A stretch of DNA of 64,000 nucleotides. Origin: Peribacillus sp. Bi96 (GTDB lineage Bacteria > Bacillota > Bacilli > Bacillales > DSM-1321). Both the position numbers and the translations under genes were made by a program. A model generated the notes under the pieces. That model saw nothing but the letters and a program-made list of their open reading frames with translations, was not told the origin of the DNA and did no database searches. The stretch is from NCBI RefSeq assembly GCF_918698115.1, contig NZ_CAKKLV010000002.1:124001-188000 (forward strand), written 5' to 3'. Shown here in pieces: positions 1 through 7,608 of the stretch. How positions within the stretch are numbered: the first letter of the stretch is position 1; each line of letters starts with the position of its first letter.

Positions 1-63
1 GATACGATCGTTCAACTCTTTAAAATCCGGTACATTCTTATTGCCTGTTTTGTTTGGTTCCAA
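1..63 (-). CDS. N-terminus of a small unidentified protein (cut by window edge)
   Basis: A TTG start at 63 follows a GGAGGTG ribosome binding site (about 69-75 on the complement) at 7-nt spacing. The reading frame stays open to the window edge and begins MEPNKTGNKNVPDF. The residues are polar and lack any hydrophobic segment, as in many small Bacillus spore or cytosolic proteins. I do not recognise the family, and its 3' end lies outside the window. It is divergent from the small gene at 159. Confidence 0.5.
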   Translation of the reverse strand, partial: MEPNKTGNKNVPDFKELNDRI

Positions 64-158
64 AAAAACACCTCCATTAGTATTTTTGCAATAAATGATG
101 TGGTGTATTCATGAATATTCTTAGGTTTGGGGAGGATAATGGGACAAAGGAGGAGATC

Positions 159-323
159 ATGATGACAAAATGGAACGAGCAAGCAGCTCCCGATAATAAC
201 TTAAAAGCAAATGATATAAACCAGGATGAAGCAAAGAAAACAAAAATGGGTTCAGAAACCATTGATGGTGATCAATTAAATGATGTGAAGATCCAACAGG
301 AAATCATAAAACAAAATATATGA
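159..323 (+). CDS. small hydrophilic hypothetical protein
   Basis: The start is ATG 159 (or the adjacent ATG 162), preceded by AAAGGAGG at 146-153. An upstream in-frame ATG at 111 has no such site. The product is about 54 residues, very rich in Asn, Asp, Gln and Lys, with no membrane segment or Cys. It ends just before a strong intrinsic terminator, so it is probably transcribed alone. The composition is like small Bacillus spore or stress proteins, but I recognise no family. Confidence 0.55.
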   Translation: MMTKWNEQAAPDNNLKANDINQDEAKKTKMGSETIDGDQLNDVKIQQEIIKQNI

Positions 324-364
324 AAGTAGCGTATTGGCGATGAAATAACATTGGATTGCATAAG

Positions 365-393
365 AAAACGCTTGGCAGTAACCAAGCGTTTTT
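365..393 (+). terminator. intrinsic terminator
   Basis: An 11-bp stem (365-375 with 382-392) contains AACGCTTGG, has a CAGTAA-type loop and runs into T residues. It closes the small gene ending at 323. Confidence 0.8.
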
Positions 394-465
394 GAGTATC
401 ATGTATTTGTCAGAATTTTCATCAAAAACCAGAATTTCCATGTTGGGTTTAAGGATTCTTTTTTA

Positions 466-600
466 TCATGAACGCTTTTGTTTTTTAAGTGAAGATGGTT
501 GAGTGAAGGACCCTGTTTCTTTCGTAGTGGTACCCTGCCCCTCTACTTGGGAAGAACCTAAACGAGTTTGTGTAGCATCTTTCTTGTTTTTTCCATTCAT
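466..600 (-). CDS. 44-residue small protein, YuzL-like
   Basis: This complement-strand gene has ATG at 600 and a GAGGTG ribosome binding site at 607-612. The 44-residue product begins MNGKNKKDATQTRLGSSQVE and continues with a Gly-Thr-rich stretch and a basic Lys/Arg tail. The LGSSQVEGQGTT core resembles the YuzL-like family of short Bacillus proteins, which is uncharacterised and found in spore formers. The family assignment is from memory of the motif. It is short and basic, with no membrane segment. Confidence 0.6.
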   Translation of the reverse strand: MNGKNKKDATQTRLGSSQVEGQGTTTKETGSFTQPSSLKKQKRS

Positions 601-698
601 ATTTATCACCTCGATATTACTTTCCCTATTTCCTTTGTATCCTATACATATATTGAAGGCAAAAAGGACAGGTTAGAAAGTAGAGGAGGTGTGTGTTG

Positions 699-950
699 AT
701 GTCAAAAATCGGTGTTGAAGAATCATTAACGAATATTCAGGAAGCACTTCGTGAAAAAGGTTTTGATGTTGTGGAGATTAAACAAGAAGCTGACGCAAGA
801 AACTTGGATTGTTGTGTGGTAACAGGATTGGAAAGTAATGTGATGGGAATAAGCGATACTTCATTTAAAGCTTCTATCATAGAGGCTGATGGTTTAACGG
901 CTGATGAGGTATGCCAAAAGGTTGAAAATAAAGTGAACGAAATTCAATAG
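699..950 (+). CDS. ykuS: UPF0180 family protein YkuS
   Basis: The protein has 83 residues from ATG 699, placed 8 nt after GAGGAGGT (683-690). The in-frame TTG at 693 is too close to that site. It begins MSKIGVEESLTNIQEAL and contains the Asp-Cys-Cys-Val-Val-Thr-Gly segment typical of the UPF0180/YkuS family of short Bacillus proteins, whose biochemical role is unknown. It stands alone, convergent with the OsmC gene across a shared terminator. Confidence 0.85.
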   Translation: MSKIGVEESLTNIQEALREKGFDVVEIKQEADARNLDCCVVTGLESNVMGISDTSFKASIIEADGLTADEVCQKVENKVNEIQ

Positions 951-954
951 TACA

Positions 955-990
955 AAAGGTGCCTAACCCTATACCGGATTAGGCACCTTT
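955..990. terminator. bidirectional intrinsic terminator
   Basis: A perfect 12-bp inverted repeat (AAAGGTGCCTAA at 955-966, complement at 979-990) has an A tract on one side and a T tract on the other. It serves the convergent ykuS and OsmC genes. Confidence 0.85.
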
Positions 991-996
991 CTTCGT

Positions 997-1452
997 TCAT
1001 GTCTGCTGCGCTATGGAAATTGTTGCGTTCAATTCCACAATTACATTTCCTTTGATCGCCCTGGAAATCATACATGATGTTTCAGCCTTTTCTGCGAGTT
1101 TTCTCGCTTTTTCAATCACTTTTTCAGATGTATCCGAAGCCAAAACAAGTGTTGGGCGATGAATGATTTTTTTGTAGGTGAATACACCATTCGTAACATC
1201 CACTAAAGCTTCCGATTGCATGGTCAAGCTGGATTTTTCTATATGGCTTCGCTCTAACATGGCAGCAAAGGTAATGATATAGCACGTGGATGCGGCTCCA
1301 AGCAGCATTTCGTCGGGATTGGTGCCGATCCCTGGTCCCTCCATTTCGGGAGGAATGCTTATCTGTGTTTGAAGATTCCCCGAATGGATCGTACCGATAT
1401 CATTTCTGCCTCCTGGCCATTCCGCGGTTAAATGAAAGTGATGTATCGTCAT
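997..1452 (-). CDS. OsmC-family peroxiredoxin (SACOL1771-like)
   Basis: The 151-residue protein probably reduces organic hydroperoxides in the cytoplasm with a thiol pair, as OsmC/Ohr proteins do. The two expected cysteines are present: Cys57 in GAASTCYII after TNPDE (Glu48), and Cys127 in SCMIS. The N-terminus MTIHHFHLTAEWPGG is typical of the SACOL1771-type subgroup. AAGGAGG precedes the ATG at good spacing. The gene is monocistronic, between the bidirectional terminator and the divergent PHA operon. Physiological substrate specificity cannot be read from the sequence. Confidence 0.88.
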   Translation of the reverse strand: MTIHHFHLTAEWPGGRNDIGTIHSGNLQTQISIPPEMEGPGIGTNPDEMLLGAASTCYIITFAAMLERSHIEKSSLTMQSEALVDVTNGVFTYKKIIHRPTLVLASDTSEKVIEKARKLAEKAETSCMISRAIKGNVIVELNATISIAQQT

Positions 1453-1689
1453 TTTATAAACCTCCTTACTATTCTTTTAGTGTATACGATAAAACAAGTT
1501 TAGTATTCGATTTTGCTCTAAATCACGAGGCAATCCAATGTAAAAGAGAATTTTTTAAATAGGAGAAAGGCTAGTGAAACAAAAGGCTAAAGGCATTAGG
1601 CTATTTTAAGCACCATATTGGATAGGCTTTTCTATAATGATATAGATGGTTTTATAAAAATAAGAATTCATTATGGAAGGGCTGAAAAG

Positions 1690-2469
1690 TTGACAACATT
1701 GAGTAATATGTTCGATTTAACTAATAAAACGGCTATCATTACCGGAGGCGGCAGGGGATTGGGAAAGCAGATTGCCATGGCGTATGCTGAGGCTGGAGCT
1801 AATATCGTCATTGCTTCAAGAAATCTTCCTGTATGTAAAGAGGTATGTGAACACTTGCAATCATTGGGTGTAAAAGCCCTGGCCCTTGAATGTGATATCA
1901 CAGATGAGGGTGACATTGATCTTGTGGTACAGGAAACGATTGCTCAATTCGGTACGATTGATATTCTTGTCAATAATAGCGGCACGTCCTGGTCAGGTCC
2001 CCTTTTGGATCTTCCTAGGGATAAGTGGGAAAAAGTATTGAATGTAAATGTTACAGGCACATTCTTGTTTTCTCAGGCTGTTGCGAAGGTCATGAAGCAG
2101 CAAAATTCCGGAAAAATCATAAATATTGCATCGGTGTCAGGTCTTGGCGGTACGTTTCCTGAACTATTGGATACGATAGCTTATAACACAAGTAAGGGTG
2201 CTGTCATTACAATGACCAAGGATTTAGGAGTTAAACTTGCTAGATACGGCATCCAAGTCAATGCGATAGCACCAGGATTTTTTCCGACTAAAATTACAAA
2301 GGAAATTCTTGGAAAATCTAACTATGACATCCTAGGTAAAACTCCCGCTCGCCGTTTTGGCAATGAAAATGATTTAAAAGGAGCCGCCGTATTTTTAGCC
2401 TCACAAGCTTCTGACTATATGGTTGGTCATGTTTTAATCATTGATGGGGGAATATCGGCATTAGTATAA
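1690..2469 (+). CDS. SDR-family oxidoreductase (PHA operon, possible acetoacetyl-CoA reductase)
   Basis: This is a classical short-chain dehydrogenase of 259 residues from TTG 1690, which sits 9 nt after GGAAGG. Upstream in-frame starts lack a ribosome binding site. NAD(P)-binding TGGGRGLG is at 18-25, NNSG at 95-98, the catalytic Ser at 148-150, Tyr165 and Lys169, and it ends in the usual IDGG. By sequence type it is closest to gluconate 5-dehydrogenase-like SDRs. Only 17 bases separate it from the PhaR-like gene, so a PhaB-like 3-ketoacyl-CoA reductase role is inferred from context and not from any diagnostic residue. Confidence 0.8.
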   Translation: MTTLSNMFDLTNKTAIITGGGRGLGKQIAMAYAEAGANIVIASRNLPVCKEVCEHLQSLGVKALALECDITDEGDIDLVVQETIAQFGTIDILVNNSGTSWSGPLLDLPRDKWEKVLNVNVTGTFLFSQAVAKVMKQQNSGKIINIASVSGLGGTFPELLDTIAYNTSKGAVITMTKDLGVKLARYGIQVNAIAPGFFPTKITKEILGKSNYDILGKTPARRFGNENDLKGAAVFLASQASDYMVGHVLIIDGGISALV

Positions 2470-2486
2470 ACGGAGAGGAAAGGAAG

Positions 2487-2963
2487 ATGAATATGGCAGC
2501 AAACTCAAATTTTTATAAAGGGCTAAAACTGCTTGGCGCACAAAGAGAACGGCAGCTAAATGGTAAAATCCAAGATTTGCTAAATAATCGTGAATTAATA
2601 GAAGCAGTAAGTGACAATGCACAAATGCAGGTTCCGAAAGTAAATAGGATGCACGAAGCCTCGGAAAGAATGTCCATCATCATGAATTACCCAACAAAAA
2701 AAGACGTAGCGGGTGTTGCTAAATTAGTCATTCAGCTCGAAGAAAAAATTGACAGGATTGAAGAGCTCCTATCTACGCTTGAGAGAAATGGTAATCTCCG
2801 AAGTAACACGTCATCACGCGGTAAGAAAAGGAAGTCAAGATGGCAATCCAATGAAAAGGAAGGGAGTAGAAAAAGAATATCGGATTTTATAAATGACTCT
2901 TTATTGTTAAGTGCACAATTACCTGAGTTTAAATCTTTTGGACAGGGGAATTCAAATGTCTAA
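2487..2963 (+). CDS. PhaR-like subunit of a class IV PHA synthase
   Basis: The 158-residue protein has a helical, coiled-coil-prone middle (about 60-105, heptad-like Leu/Ile with Glu/Lys) and a basic low-complexity segment (about 105-135). It lies between an SDR gene and phaC and overlaps phaC by 8 bases, so translation is probably coupled. In class IV PHA synthases a PhaR subunit of about 200 residues is needed for PhaC activity. This one is shorter, and the assignment rests mainly on position, size and coiled-coil character. AGGAAAGGA precedes ATG 2487, and ATG 2493 is also possible. Confidence 0.6.
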   Translation: MNMAANSNFYKGLKLLGAQRERQLNGKIQDLLNNRELIEAVSDNAQMQVPKVNRMHEASERMSIIMNYPTKKDVAGVAKLVIQLEEKIDRIEELLSTLERNGNLRSNTSSRGKKRKSRWQSNEKEGSRKRISDFINDSLLLSAQLPEFKSFGQGNSNV

Positions 2964-4008
2964 ACGGAAAATGCCGAAAAATCAATCCGATGCAATACCT
3001 AAATGGAAACATTTTTTGGATATTCCCACTCAGCCAATGCCTGAAATGGGAATGACACCGAAAATAGCGGTGTGGAAAAAAAACAAGTCAACTCTCTGGT
3101 ACTATCCGTCGGTACAAAAAAAGTACAATGTGCCGGTTTTTCTTATTTATTCACTAATCAACACTCCTTTGATTCTTGACTTGTCGCCAGGAAATAGTTT
3201 AATAGAATCGTATGTTAACGAAGGTTTTGATGTATATTTGCTTGATTTTGGAAGTCCGGGTTATGAAGATGGAGAAATATCAATCGAAGATTATGTCGTC
3301 GATTATATTCAAAAAGGAGTGCAGCGTGCACTACTTCACTCCGGAGCATCAGAAATTACAGTTATGGGATTTTGCCTCGGCGGTACAATAGCCGCAATAT
3401 ATGCTGCCATGGCAGACGAGCCGGTCAAGAATTTAATTCTCTCCGTTACACCAATAGATTTTAGTGCCTCGCCATTTTTTGATCAATGGCAGGAAGCCAT
3501 AAAAGAAGGTACTGCGGATTTTGACGAGACGATTGATATTTTTCAAACGATTCCAGCCAGTGCAGTTCAATATGGAATCCGCTTAATGACATCTCCTATC
3601 TATATATCACCCTATTTATCTTTATTGAACGAGGCGGATAATGAGGAATACGTACAAAATTGGCGCCGCTTCAATGCGTGGACCAATGGGCATGTGCCAT
3701 TATCGGGAGCCGCTGCAAAACAGATAACCAAAGACCTTGTGATAAAAAATCGCTTGGTTAATGGGGGCTTTAAGGTTAAGGGGAAAAAAGCGAAGCTATC
3801 GAAAATTGATGCTAATGTTTTGGTCTTAGCAAATAAGAATGATCGATTGGTCCCTCAAGAAATGATTTATCCGATCATGGAGCATTTAACATGTAAGGAT
3901 AAGACATATAGCCTACTGAAAAGTGGACATGCTGCTAAACAATACTCGGGTGGACTCCCACCTTATTTGAAGGACTGGCTGCCAAAGCGATCTTCACCCA
4001 TTCAATAG
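2956..4008 (+). CDS. phaC: class III/IV polyhydroxyalkanoate synthase subunit PhaC
   Basis: The protein polymerises (R)-3-hydroxyacyl-CoA into polyhydroxyalkanoate on granules. It has 350 residues, close to the roughly 360 of class III/IV subunits, with an alpha/beta-hydrolase fold. The lipase-box-like motif GFCLGG carries the nucleophile Cys140. Asp296 (NKNDRLVP) and His325 (SGHA) complete the Cys-Asp-His triad. ATG 2956 overlaps the end of the PhaR-like gene and follows AGGGGAA. The operon order SDR-PhaR-PhaC differs from the phaRBC order of B. megaterium and B. cereus. The C-terminal part is divergent, but all catalytic residues are kept. Confidence 0.88.
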   Translation: MSKRKMPKNQSDAIPKWKHFLDIPTQPMPEMGMTPKIAVWKKNKSTLWYYPSVQKKYNVPVFLIYSLINTPLILDLSPGNSLIESYVNEGFDVYLLDFGSPGYEDGEISIEDYVVDYIQKGVQRALLHSGASEITVMGFCLGGTIAAIYAAMADEPVKNLILSVTPIDFSASPFFDQWQEAIKEGTADFDETIDIFQTIPASAVQYGIRLMTSPIYISPYLSLLNEADNEEYVQNWRRFNAWTNGHVPLSGAAAKQITKDLVIKNRLVNGGFKVKGKKAKLSKIDANVLVLANKNDRLVPQEMIYPIMEHLTCKDKTYSLLKSGHAAKQYSGGLPPYLKDWLPKRSSPIQ

Positions 4009-4027
4009 TGTATTAGGGAGATGTGAA

Positions 4028-4192
4028 ATGAACGTCTTGAACGACAGTGAGTATATCAAACTCAGGCCTGTTGGAGAAGATTTAAGCTTTGCTTCATTGT
4101 ATTTTCAGATTTATTGCAACATTTCAGGATTATTAAAGTGTAATATCGTAAAGGGTTGGCTCTGTGAAGAGCCAGCCCTCTTGTATTATTGA
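4028..4192 (+). CDS. doubtful 54-residue ORF after phaC
   Basis: ATG 4028 follows AGGGAGATG, and the frame runs 54 codons straight through the terminator hairpin at 4153-4178 into the end of the convergent nitroreductase gene. The first 30 residues look plausible, but the tail is encoded by the hairpin. This suggests a truncated remnant or a chance ORF. No family is recognised. Confidence 0.2.
   Translation: MNVLNDSEYIKLRPVGEDLSFASLYFQIYCNISGLLKCNIVKGWLCEEPALLYY
4153..4178. terminator. intrinsic terminator between phaC and nitroreductase
   Basis: An 11-bp stem (GGGTTGGCTCT at 4153-4163 with 4168-4178) has a GTGA loop and lies between two convergent genes. Confidence 0.75.
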
Positions 4193-4785
4193 AAATATTT
4201 CACTCGTTCTTCCAGTGGTGTAAAGTCTTTATCGCCAGGTTCTGCGGTCGGTTTTCCAAAGGGCATTTGTGCAATCAGTTTCCAGTTGCGAGATATGTCC
4301 CATGTCTTTTTCACTTCATCATCAATTAAGGGATTATAATGCTGAAGACTTGCACCAAACCCCTCAATTTCCAATGAAGTCCATACGATAAATTGTAAAA
4401 TGGCAGACGATTGGTTCGACCAAATCGGAAAGTTTGTGGAATATGTTTTGAACTGTTCTTGAAGCCTATCTATAATGGCCTGGTCTTCAAAGAATAAAAC
4501 CGTACCATAACCATTTTTAAATGACTTCATTTTTTCCTCCGTTTTTTCAAAATCTTTGTTACCGACTGTTTTTCGTAATGTTTCTTTCGTGATATCCCAT
4601 AATTGGTCGTGGCTTTGACCAGATAAAACAATCACTCTTGCACTTTGGGAGTTGAAAGCGGAAGGGGAATATTGAACGGCATGATCGATAACTTCTTTAA
4701 TCCTTTTATCAGGGACAACACGTTCCTTACTAAGGGAATAATAAGATCGTCTATCTTCAATTGCGCTTAGAAAATCTTTTGCCAT
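4186..4785 (-). CDS. Frm2-like nitroreductase family protein
   Basis: This is an FMN-dependent oxidoreductase of 199 residues, the family's usual length. It has the N-terminal AIEDRRSYYSLSKE segment and the PSAFNSQSAR motif that contacts the flavin, both characteristic of the fungal/bacterial Frm2-like nitroreductase subgroup. It is cytoplasmic and probably reduces quinones or nitroaromatics with NAD(P)H. GGAGGTG precedes ATG 4785. It is divergent from the Mhq-type operon, which fits a joint role in electrophile detoxification. It is not of the MhqN/YdfN type. Confidence 0.82.
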   Translation of the reverse strand: MAKDFLSAIEDRRSYYSLSKERVVPDKRIKEVIDHAVQYSPSAFNSQSARVIVLSGQSHDQLWDITKETLRKTVGNKDFEKTEEKMKSFKNGYGTVLFFEDQAIIDRLQEQFKTYSTNFPIWSNQSSAILQFIVWTSLEIEGFGASLQHYNPLIDDEVKKTWDISRNWKLIAQMPFGKPTAEPGDKDFTPLEERVKYFQ

Positions 4786-4880
4786 AAATCACACCTCCAA
4801 TCATTATACCGACTTATTTTGACCTGTTTTTATTTTTTTTATTATAAGTGGATGCGGTTGAAATATTTGAATGTAAATGG

Positions 4881-4909
4881 TTGACAAATAAATCAATATC
4901 GTTTATCTT
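4881..4909 (+). promoter_or_regulatory. sigmaA promoter of the mhq-type operon
   Basis: TTGACA (4881-4886), a 17-bp spacer and TATCTT (4904-4909) form a good vegetative promoter for the operon starting at 5031. The -10 box is the first half of the upstream MhqR-type operator, so a bound repressor would block polymerase. Confidence 0.7.
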
Positions 4910-4921
4910 TAAATCAAGATA
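4904..4921. promoter_or_regulatory. MhqR-type operator 1 (imperfect)
   Basis: TATCTTTAAATCAAGATA is an imperfect inverted repeat resembling the MhqR operator consensus (tATCTcgaAtTCgAGATa). It covers the -10 box. Its centre is 50 bp from that of operator 2. Confidence 0.6.
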
Positions 4922-4952
4922 TCTGCATTAAAAGTATTACTCGTTTAGATAG

Positions 4953-4972
4953 ATATCTTGAATTCGAGATAT
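4953..4972. promoter_or_regulatory. MhqR-type operator 2 (near-perfect)
   Basis: ATATCTTGAATTCGAGATAT is a 20-bp inverted repeat with a single mismatched pair. It closely matches the known B. subtilis MhqR operator consensus. It lies in the leader, about 60 bases upstream of the first start codon. Confidence 0.75.
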
Positions 4973-5030
4973 TATTCGAAGAGTAATTTCTCTCTGACAG
5001 GGGAGATTTAAAAAGATAGGAGGGGTACGG

Positions 5031-6008
5031 ATGGAATTAAAAGGATTACATCATGTTTCGGCGATTACAGCTCGAGCGGGAAACAACTTTGAATTCTACA
5101 CCAAAGTCTTAGGGATGCGATTAATCAAAAAAACGGTGAATCAAGATGATGTTCGTGTGTATCACTTATTTTATGGAGATCAAATTGGTTCACCGGGTAC
5201 GGAATTGACGTTTTTTGAAATTTCCAATGCTGCCCGCACTCATGAGGGAAACAATAGTATTTCAGAAATTTCTTTAAGGGTGAGGGGTGATGAAGCACTT
5301 GGATTTTGGAAACAACGATTTGAGGAATTCAATGTTGAGCATGATGAAGTATCGACCCGTTTTCAACGGAAGGTGCTTTCTTTTAAAGATCCGGAAGGGC
5401 AAAGGCTTCTTCTGGTTTCCGATCAGGATAATAATGGCGTTCAAGGAGGATTGCCCTGGGATGGGAGCCCGGTACCGCAAGAGTATTCCATCCTTGGATT
5501 AGGACCAGTAAAACTTACTGTACCCAATATTGAACAGACAGAAAGCGTTCTTACTGAGTTATTGGGGTTCAGGAGGTCAGGCACATACCCATCCTCCATC
5601 AGAGGGCAAAATCCGATTGTCGTATATGAGACAGGTGAGGGAGGAACAGGGGCGGAAGTCCATATTGAAGAAAGGAATGACATACCTCGAGAACGGTTAG
5701 GGAGGGGCGGAGTACACCATGTTGCCTTCCGGGTGGAAAATGAAGGGGAACTGAGAAAATGGATAGAGAAAATTAGTGAATCGAATTACGTAAACTCTGG
5801 ATATGTGGACCGTTTTTATTTTCGTTCACTCTATTTTAGGGAGCCGAATGGTATATTATTCGAACTAGCTACTGATGGACCTGGTTTTGCTGTGGATGAA
5901 GCAGAACAGCACCTAGGTGAGAACCTTGCCCTGCCACCTTTTTTAGAATCGAAAAGGAAGGATATTGAATCCAATTTAAAACCATTGAATACAAAATTGA
6001 CAAATTAA
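5031..6008 (+). CDS. ring-cleaving dioxygenase, MhqA/MhqO/MhqE type
   Basis: The 325-residue protein has two glyoxalase/VOC modules (about 1-130 and 150-290). It belongs to the family that opens hydroquinone or catechol rings after quinone stress. Metal-ligand positions are conserved: GLHHVSAIT (His8), GGVHHVAF (His230) and the Glu of ILFELATDGPGF (Glu278). GGAGGGG precedes ATG 5031. It is the first gene of a four-gene operon behind a promoter with two MhqR-type operators, so thiol-reactive quinones probably induce it through an MhqR homologue. That regulator gene is not in this window. Confidence 0.85.
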   Translation: MELKGLHHVSAITARAGNNFEFYTKVLGMRLIKKTVNQDDVRVYHLFYGDQIGSPGTELTFFEISNAARTHEGNNSISEISLRVRGDEALGFWKQRFEEFNVEHDEVSTRFQRKVLSFKDPEGQRLLLVSDQDNNGVQGGLPWDGSPVPQEYSILGLGPVKLTVPNIEQTESVLTELLGFRRSGTYPSSIRGQNPIVVYETGEGGTGAEVHIEERNDIPRERLGRGGVHHVAFRVENEGELRKWIEKISESNYVNSGYVDRFYFRSLYFREPNGILFELATDGPGFAVDEAEQHLGENLALPPFLESKRKDIESNLKPLNTKLTN

Positions 6009-6032
6009 TCAACGGGAAAGGGAGTAATCGGT

Positions 6033-6980
6033 ATGCAAAAGCAAACTGCGGGAATACATCATATAACCGCCATTGTAGGTAATCCTCAAGAGAATGTGGA
6101 TTTTTATGCTGGAGTTTTGGGGATGCGTATGGTGAAGAAAACCGTTAATTTTGATGATCCAGGCACCTACCATTTATATTTCGGAGATGAATCAGGTTCA
6201 CCTGGCACAATTATCACTTTCTTTCCATGGCCTGGAGCATACAAAGGAACAATTGGCTCTGGACAAGTGGGGATAACGACATATGCCGTTCCGGAAGGTT
6301 CAATGGGTTTCTGGGAAACGCGTTTGGATAAATTTAACGTAGACTTTGAAAAGGTTTCACGTTTCGGTGAGGAATATCTCGAATTTCAAGATCCCCATGG
6401 TTTGCAACTTGAATTGGTTGAACGTAAAGAAGGTAAAAATAGCGCGTGGTCATTCGGCGGTGTACCAGCCGATAAGGCGGTAAAGGGATTCGGCGGTGCC
6501 GTATTATTGACGTCAAAACCGATCAAAACGATGGAACTATTAGAGGAAGTGATGGGCCTGCAAAAGATTGGGGAAGAGGGGGATTTCATCCGCTATAAAT
6601 CCACTTCGGATATCGGAAATTTGATAGATGTTAAAAAATCAGTTTTGCCAAATGGGGAAATCGGAGTGGGAACTGTCCATCATCTTGCATGGCGTGCGAT
6701 CGATAATGAAGATCATAAAGAGTGGAGAGAGCATATCGGTAACCATGGTTATGGAGTGACACCCTTTAAAGACCGTCAATACTTCGATGCCATTTATTTC
6801 AGGGAGGATGGAGGCATTCTCTTTGAAGTTGCCACAGATCCACCTGGATTTGCTCATGATGAGACAAAGGAAACGATGGGTAGTAAATTAATGCTGCCGC
6901 CATGGCTGGAAGAAAAAAGGGGAATCATGGAGAAAACGTTACTGCCGGCAGTGCCGAGAGTACTGGAGGAGGATAAATGA
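6033..6980 (+). CDS. second ring-cleaving dioxygenase, MhqO/MhqE type
   Basis: The 315-residue double-VOC protein is a paralogue of the preceding gene. It shares GIHHITAIVG at the start, KKTVNFDDPGTYHLYFGDE, TVHHLAWR and GGILFEVATDPPGF with it. The two copies 24 bases apart probably act on different quinol substrates or form a mixed set. Its stop overlaps the start of the hydrolase gene (ATGA), giving translational coupling. Protein function comes from the family, and the exact ring substrate cannot be inferred. Confidence 0.85.
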   Translation: MQKQTAGIHHITAIVGNPQENVDFYAGVLGMRMVKKTVNFDDPGTYHLYFGDESGSPGTIITFFPWPGAYKGTIGSGQVGITTYAVPEGSMGFWETRLDKFNVDFEKVSRFGEEYLEFQDPHGLQLELVERKEGKNSAWSFGGVPADKAVKGFGGAVLLTSKPIKTMELLEEVMGLQKIGEEGDFIRYKSTSDIGNLIDVKKSVLPNGEIGVGTVHHLAWRAIDNEDHKEWREHIGNHGYGVTPFKDRQYFDAIYFREDGGILFEVATDPPGFAHDETKETMGSKLMLPPWLEEKRGIMEKTLLPAVPRVLEEDK

Positions 6981-7588
6981 TGAAGCATATTTTTCAAAAA
7001 GGAAGTAATCCGGAGGCACCTTTACTATTGCTTTTACATGGTACGGGAGGAACGGAAACAGACCTCTTGCCGTTAGCGGAAATGGTTTCATCGGGTTCAT
7101 CCGTATTGAGCGTACGGGGAAATGTACTTGAAAACGGAATGCCTCGATATTTCCGCCGGTTAGCTGAAGGGGTTTTTGATGAAGAAGATTTGATCTTCCG
7201 TACGAAGGAGCTTTATGAGTTCTTGGACTTAGCTTCCGGAAAATATGACTTTGATCGTGACAAAGTGGTAGCATTAGGTTATTCTAATGGTGCCAATATA
7301 GCGGCAAGTTTGATGTTCCATTTCGAAGGGGTATTACAGGGAGCGATTCTTCATCATCCAATGGTGCCTAGACGCGGGCTTGCATTACCGTCCCTCTCGG
7401 ATATACCTGTTTTTATTGCTGCAGGTAAAAACGATCCGATTTGCCCTGCAGAAGAAACGGAAGAACTTAATCAACTTTTACTGCAAGCTGGTGCTACGGT
7501 GGATGTTCATTGGGAAAATTACGGGCATCAGTTAACACGTTCAGAGGTTGAGGCAGCAGGTTCATGGTTTCAACAGAAATTTTTATAA
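6977..7588 (+). CDS. MhqD-type carboxylesterase/phospholipase-like hydrolase
   Basis: The 203-residue alpha/beta hydrolase has the oxyanion loop LLHGTGG, nucleophile Ser103 in GYSNG, Asp153 in GKNDPICP and His184 in YGHQL, all expected for the family. MhqD (YodD) of B. subtilis belongs to the MhqR regulon beside dioxygenase MhqE, and the same pairing is seen here. It may hydrolyse ring-cleavage products or quinone adducts, which is inference. Its start overlaps the preceding stop codon, and a second ATG at 6980 is equally possible. Confidence 0.83.
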   Translation: MMKHIFQKGSNPEAPLLLLLHGTGGTETDLLPLAEMVSSGSSVLSVRGNVLENGMPRYFRRLAEGVFDEEDLIFRTKELYEFLDLASGKYDFDRDKVVALGYSNGANIAASLMFHFEGVLQGAILHHPMVPRRGLALPSLSDIPVFIAAGKNDPICPAEETEELNQLLLQAGATVDVHWENYGHQLTRSEVEAAGSWFQQKFL

Positions 7589-7608
7589 GAATGAAAGAGG
7601 GAATGAAG

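Noticed and set aside
4801..4831. TATAAT on the complement as the nitroreductase promoter
   Set aside because: Initiation would fall inside the ribosome binding site and no -35 box is present.
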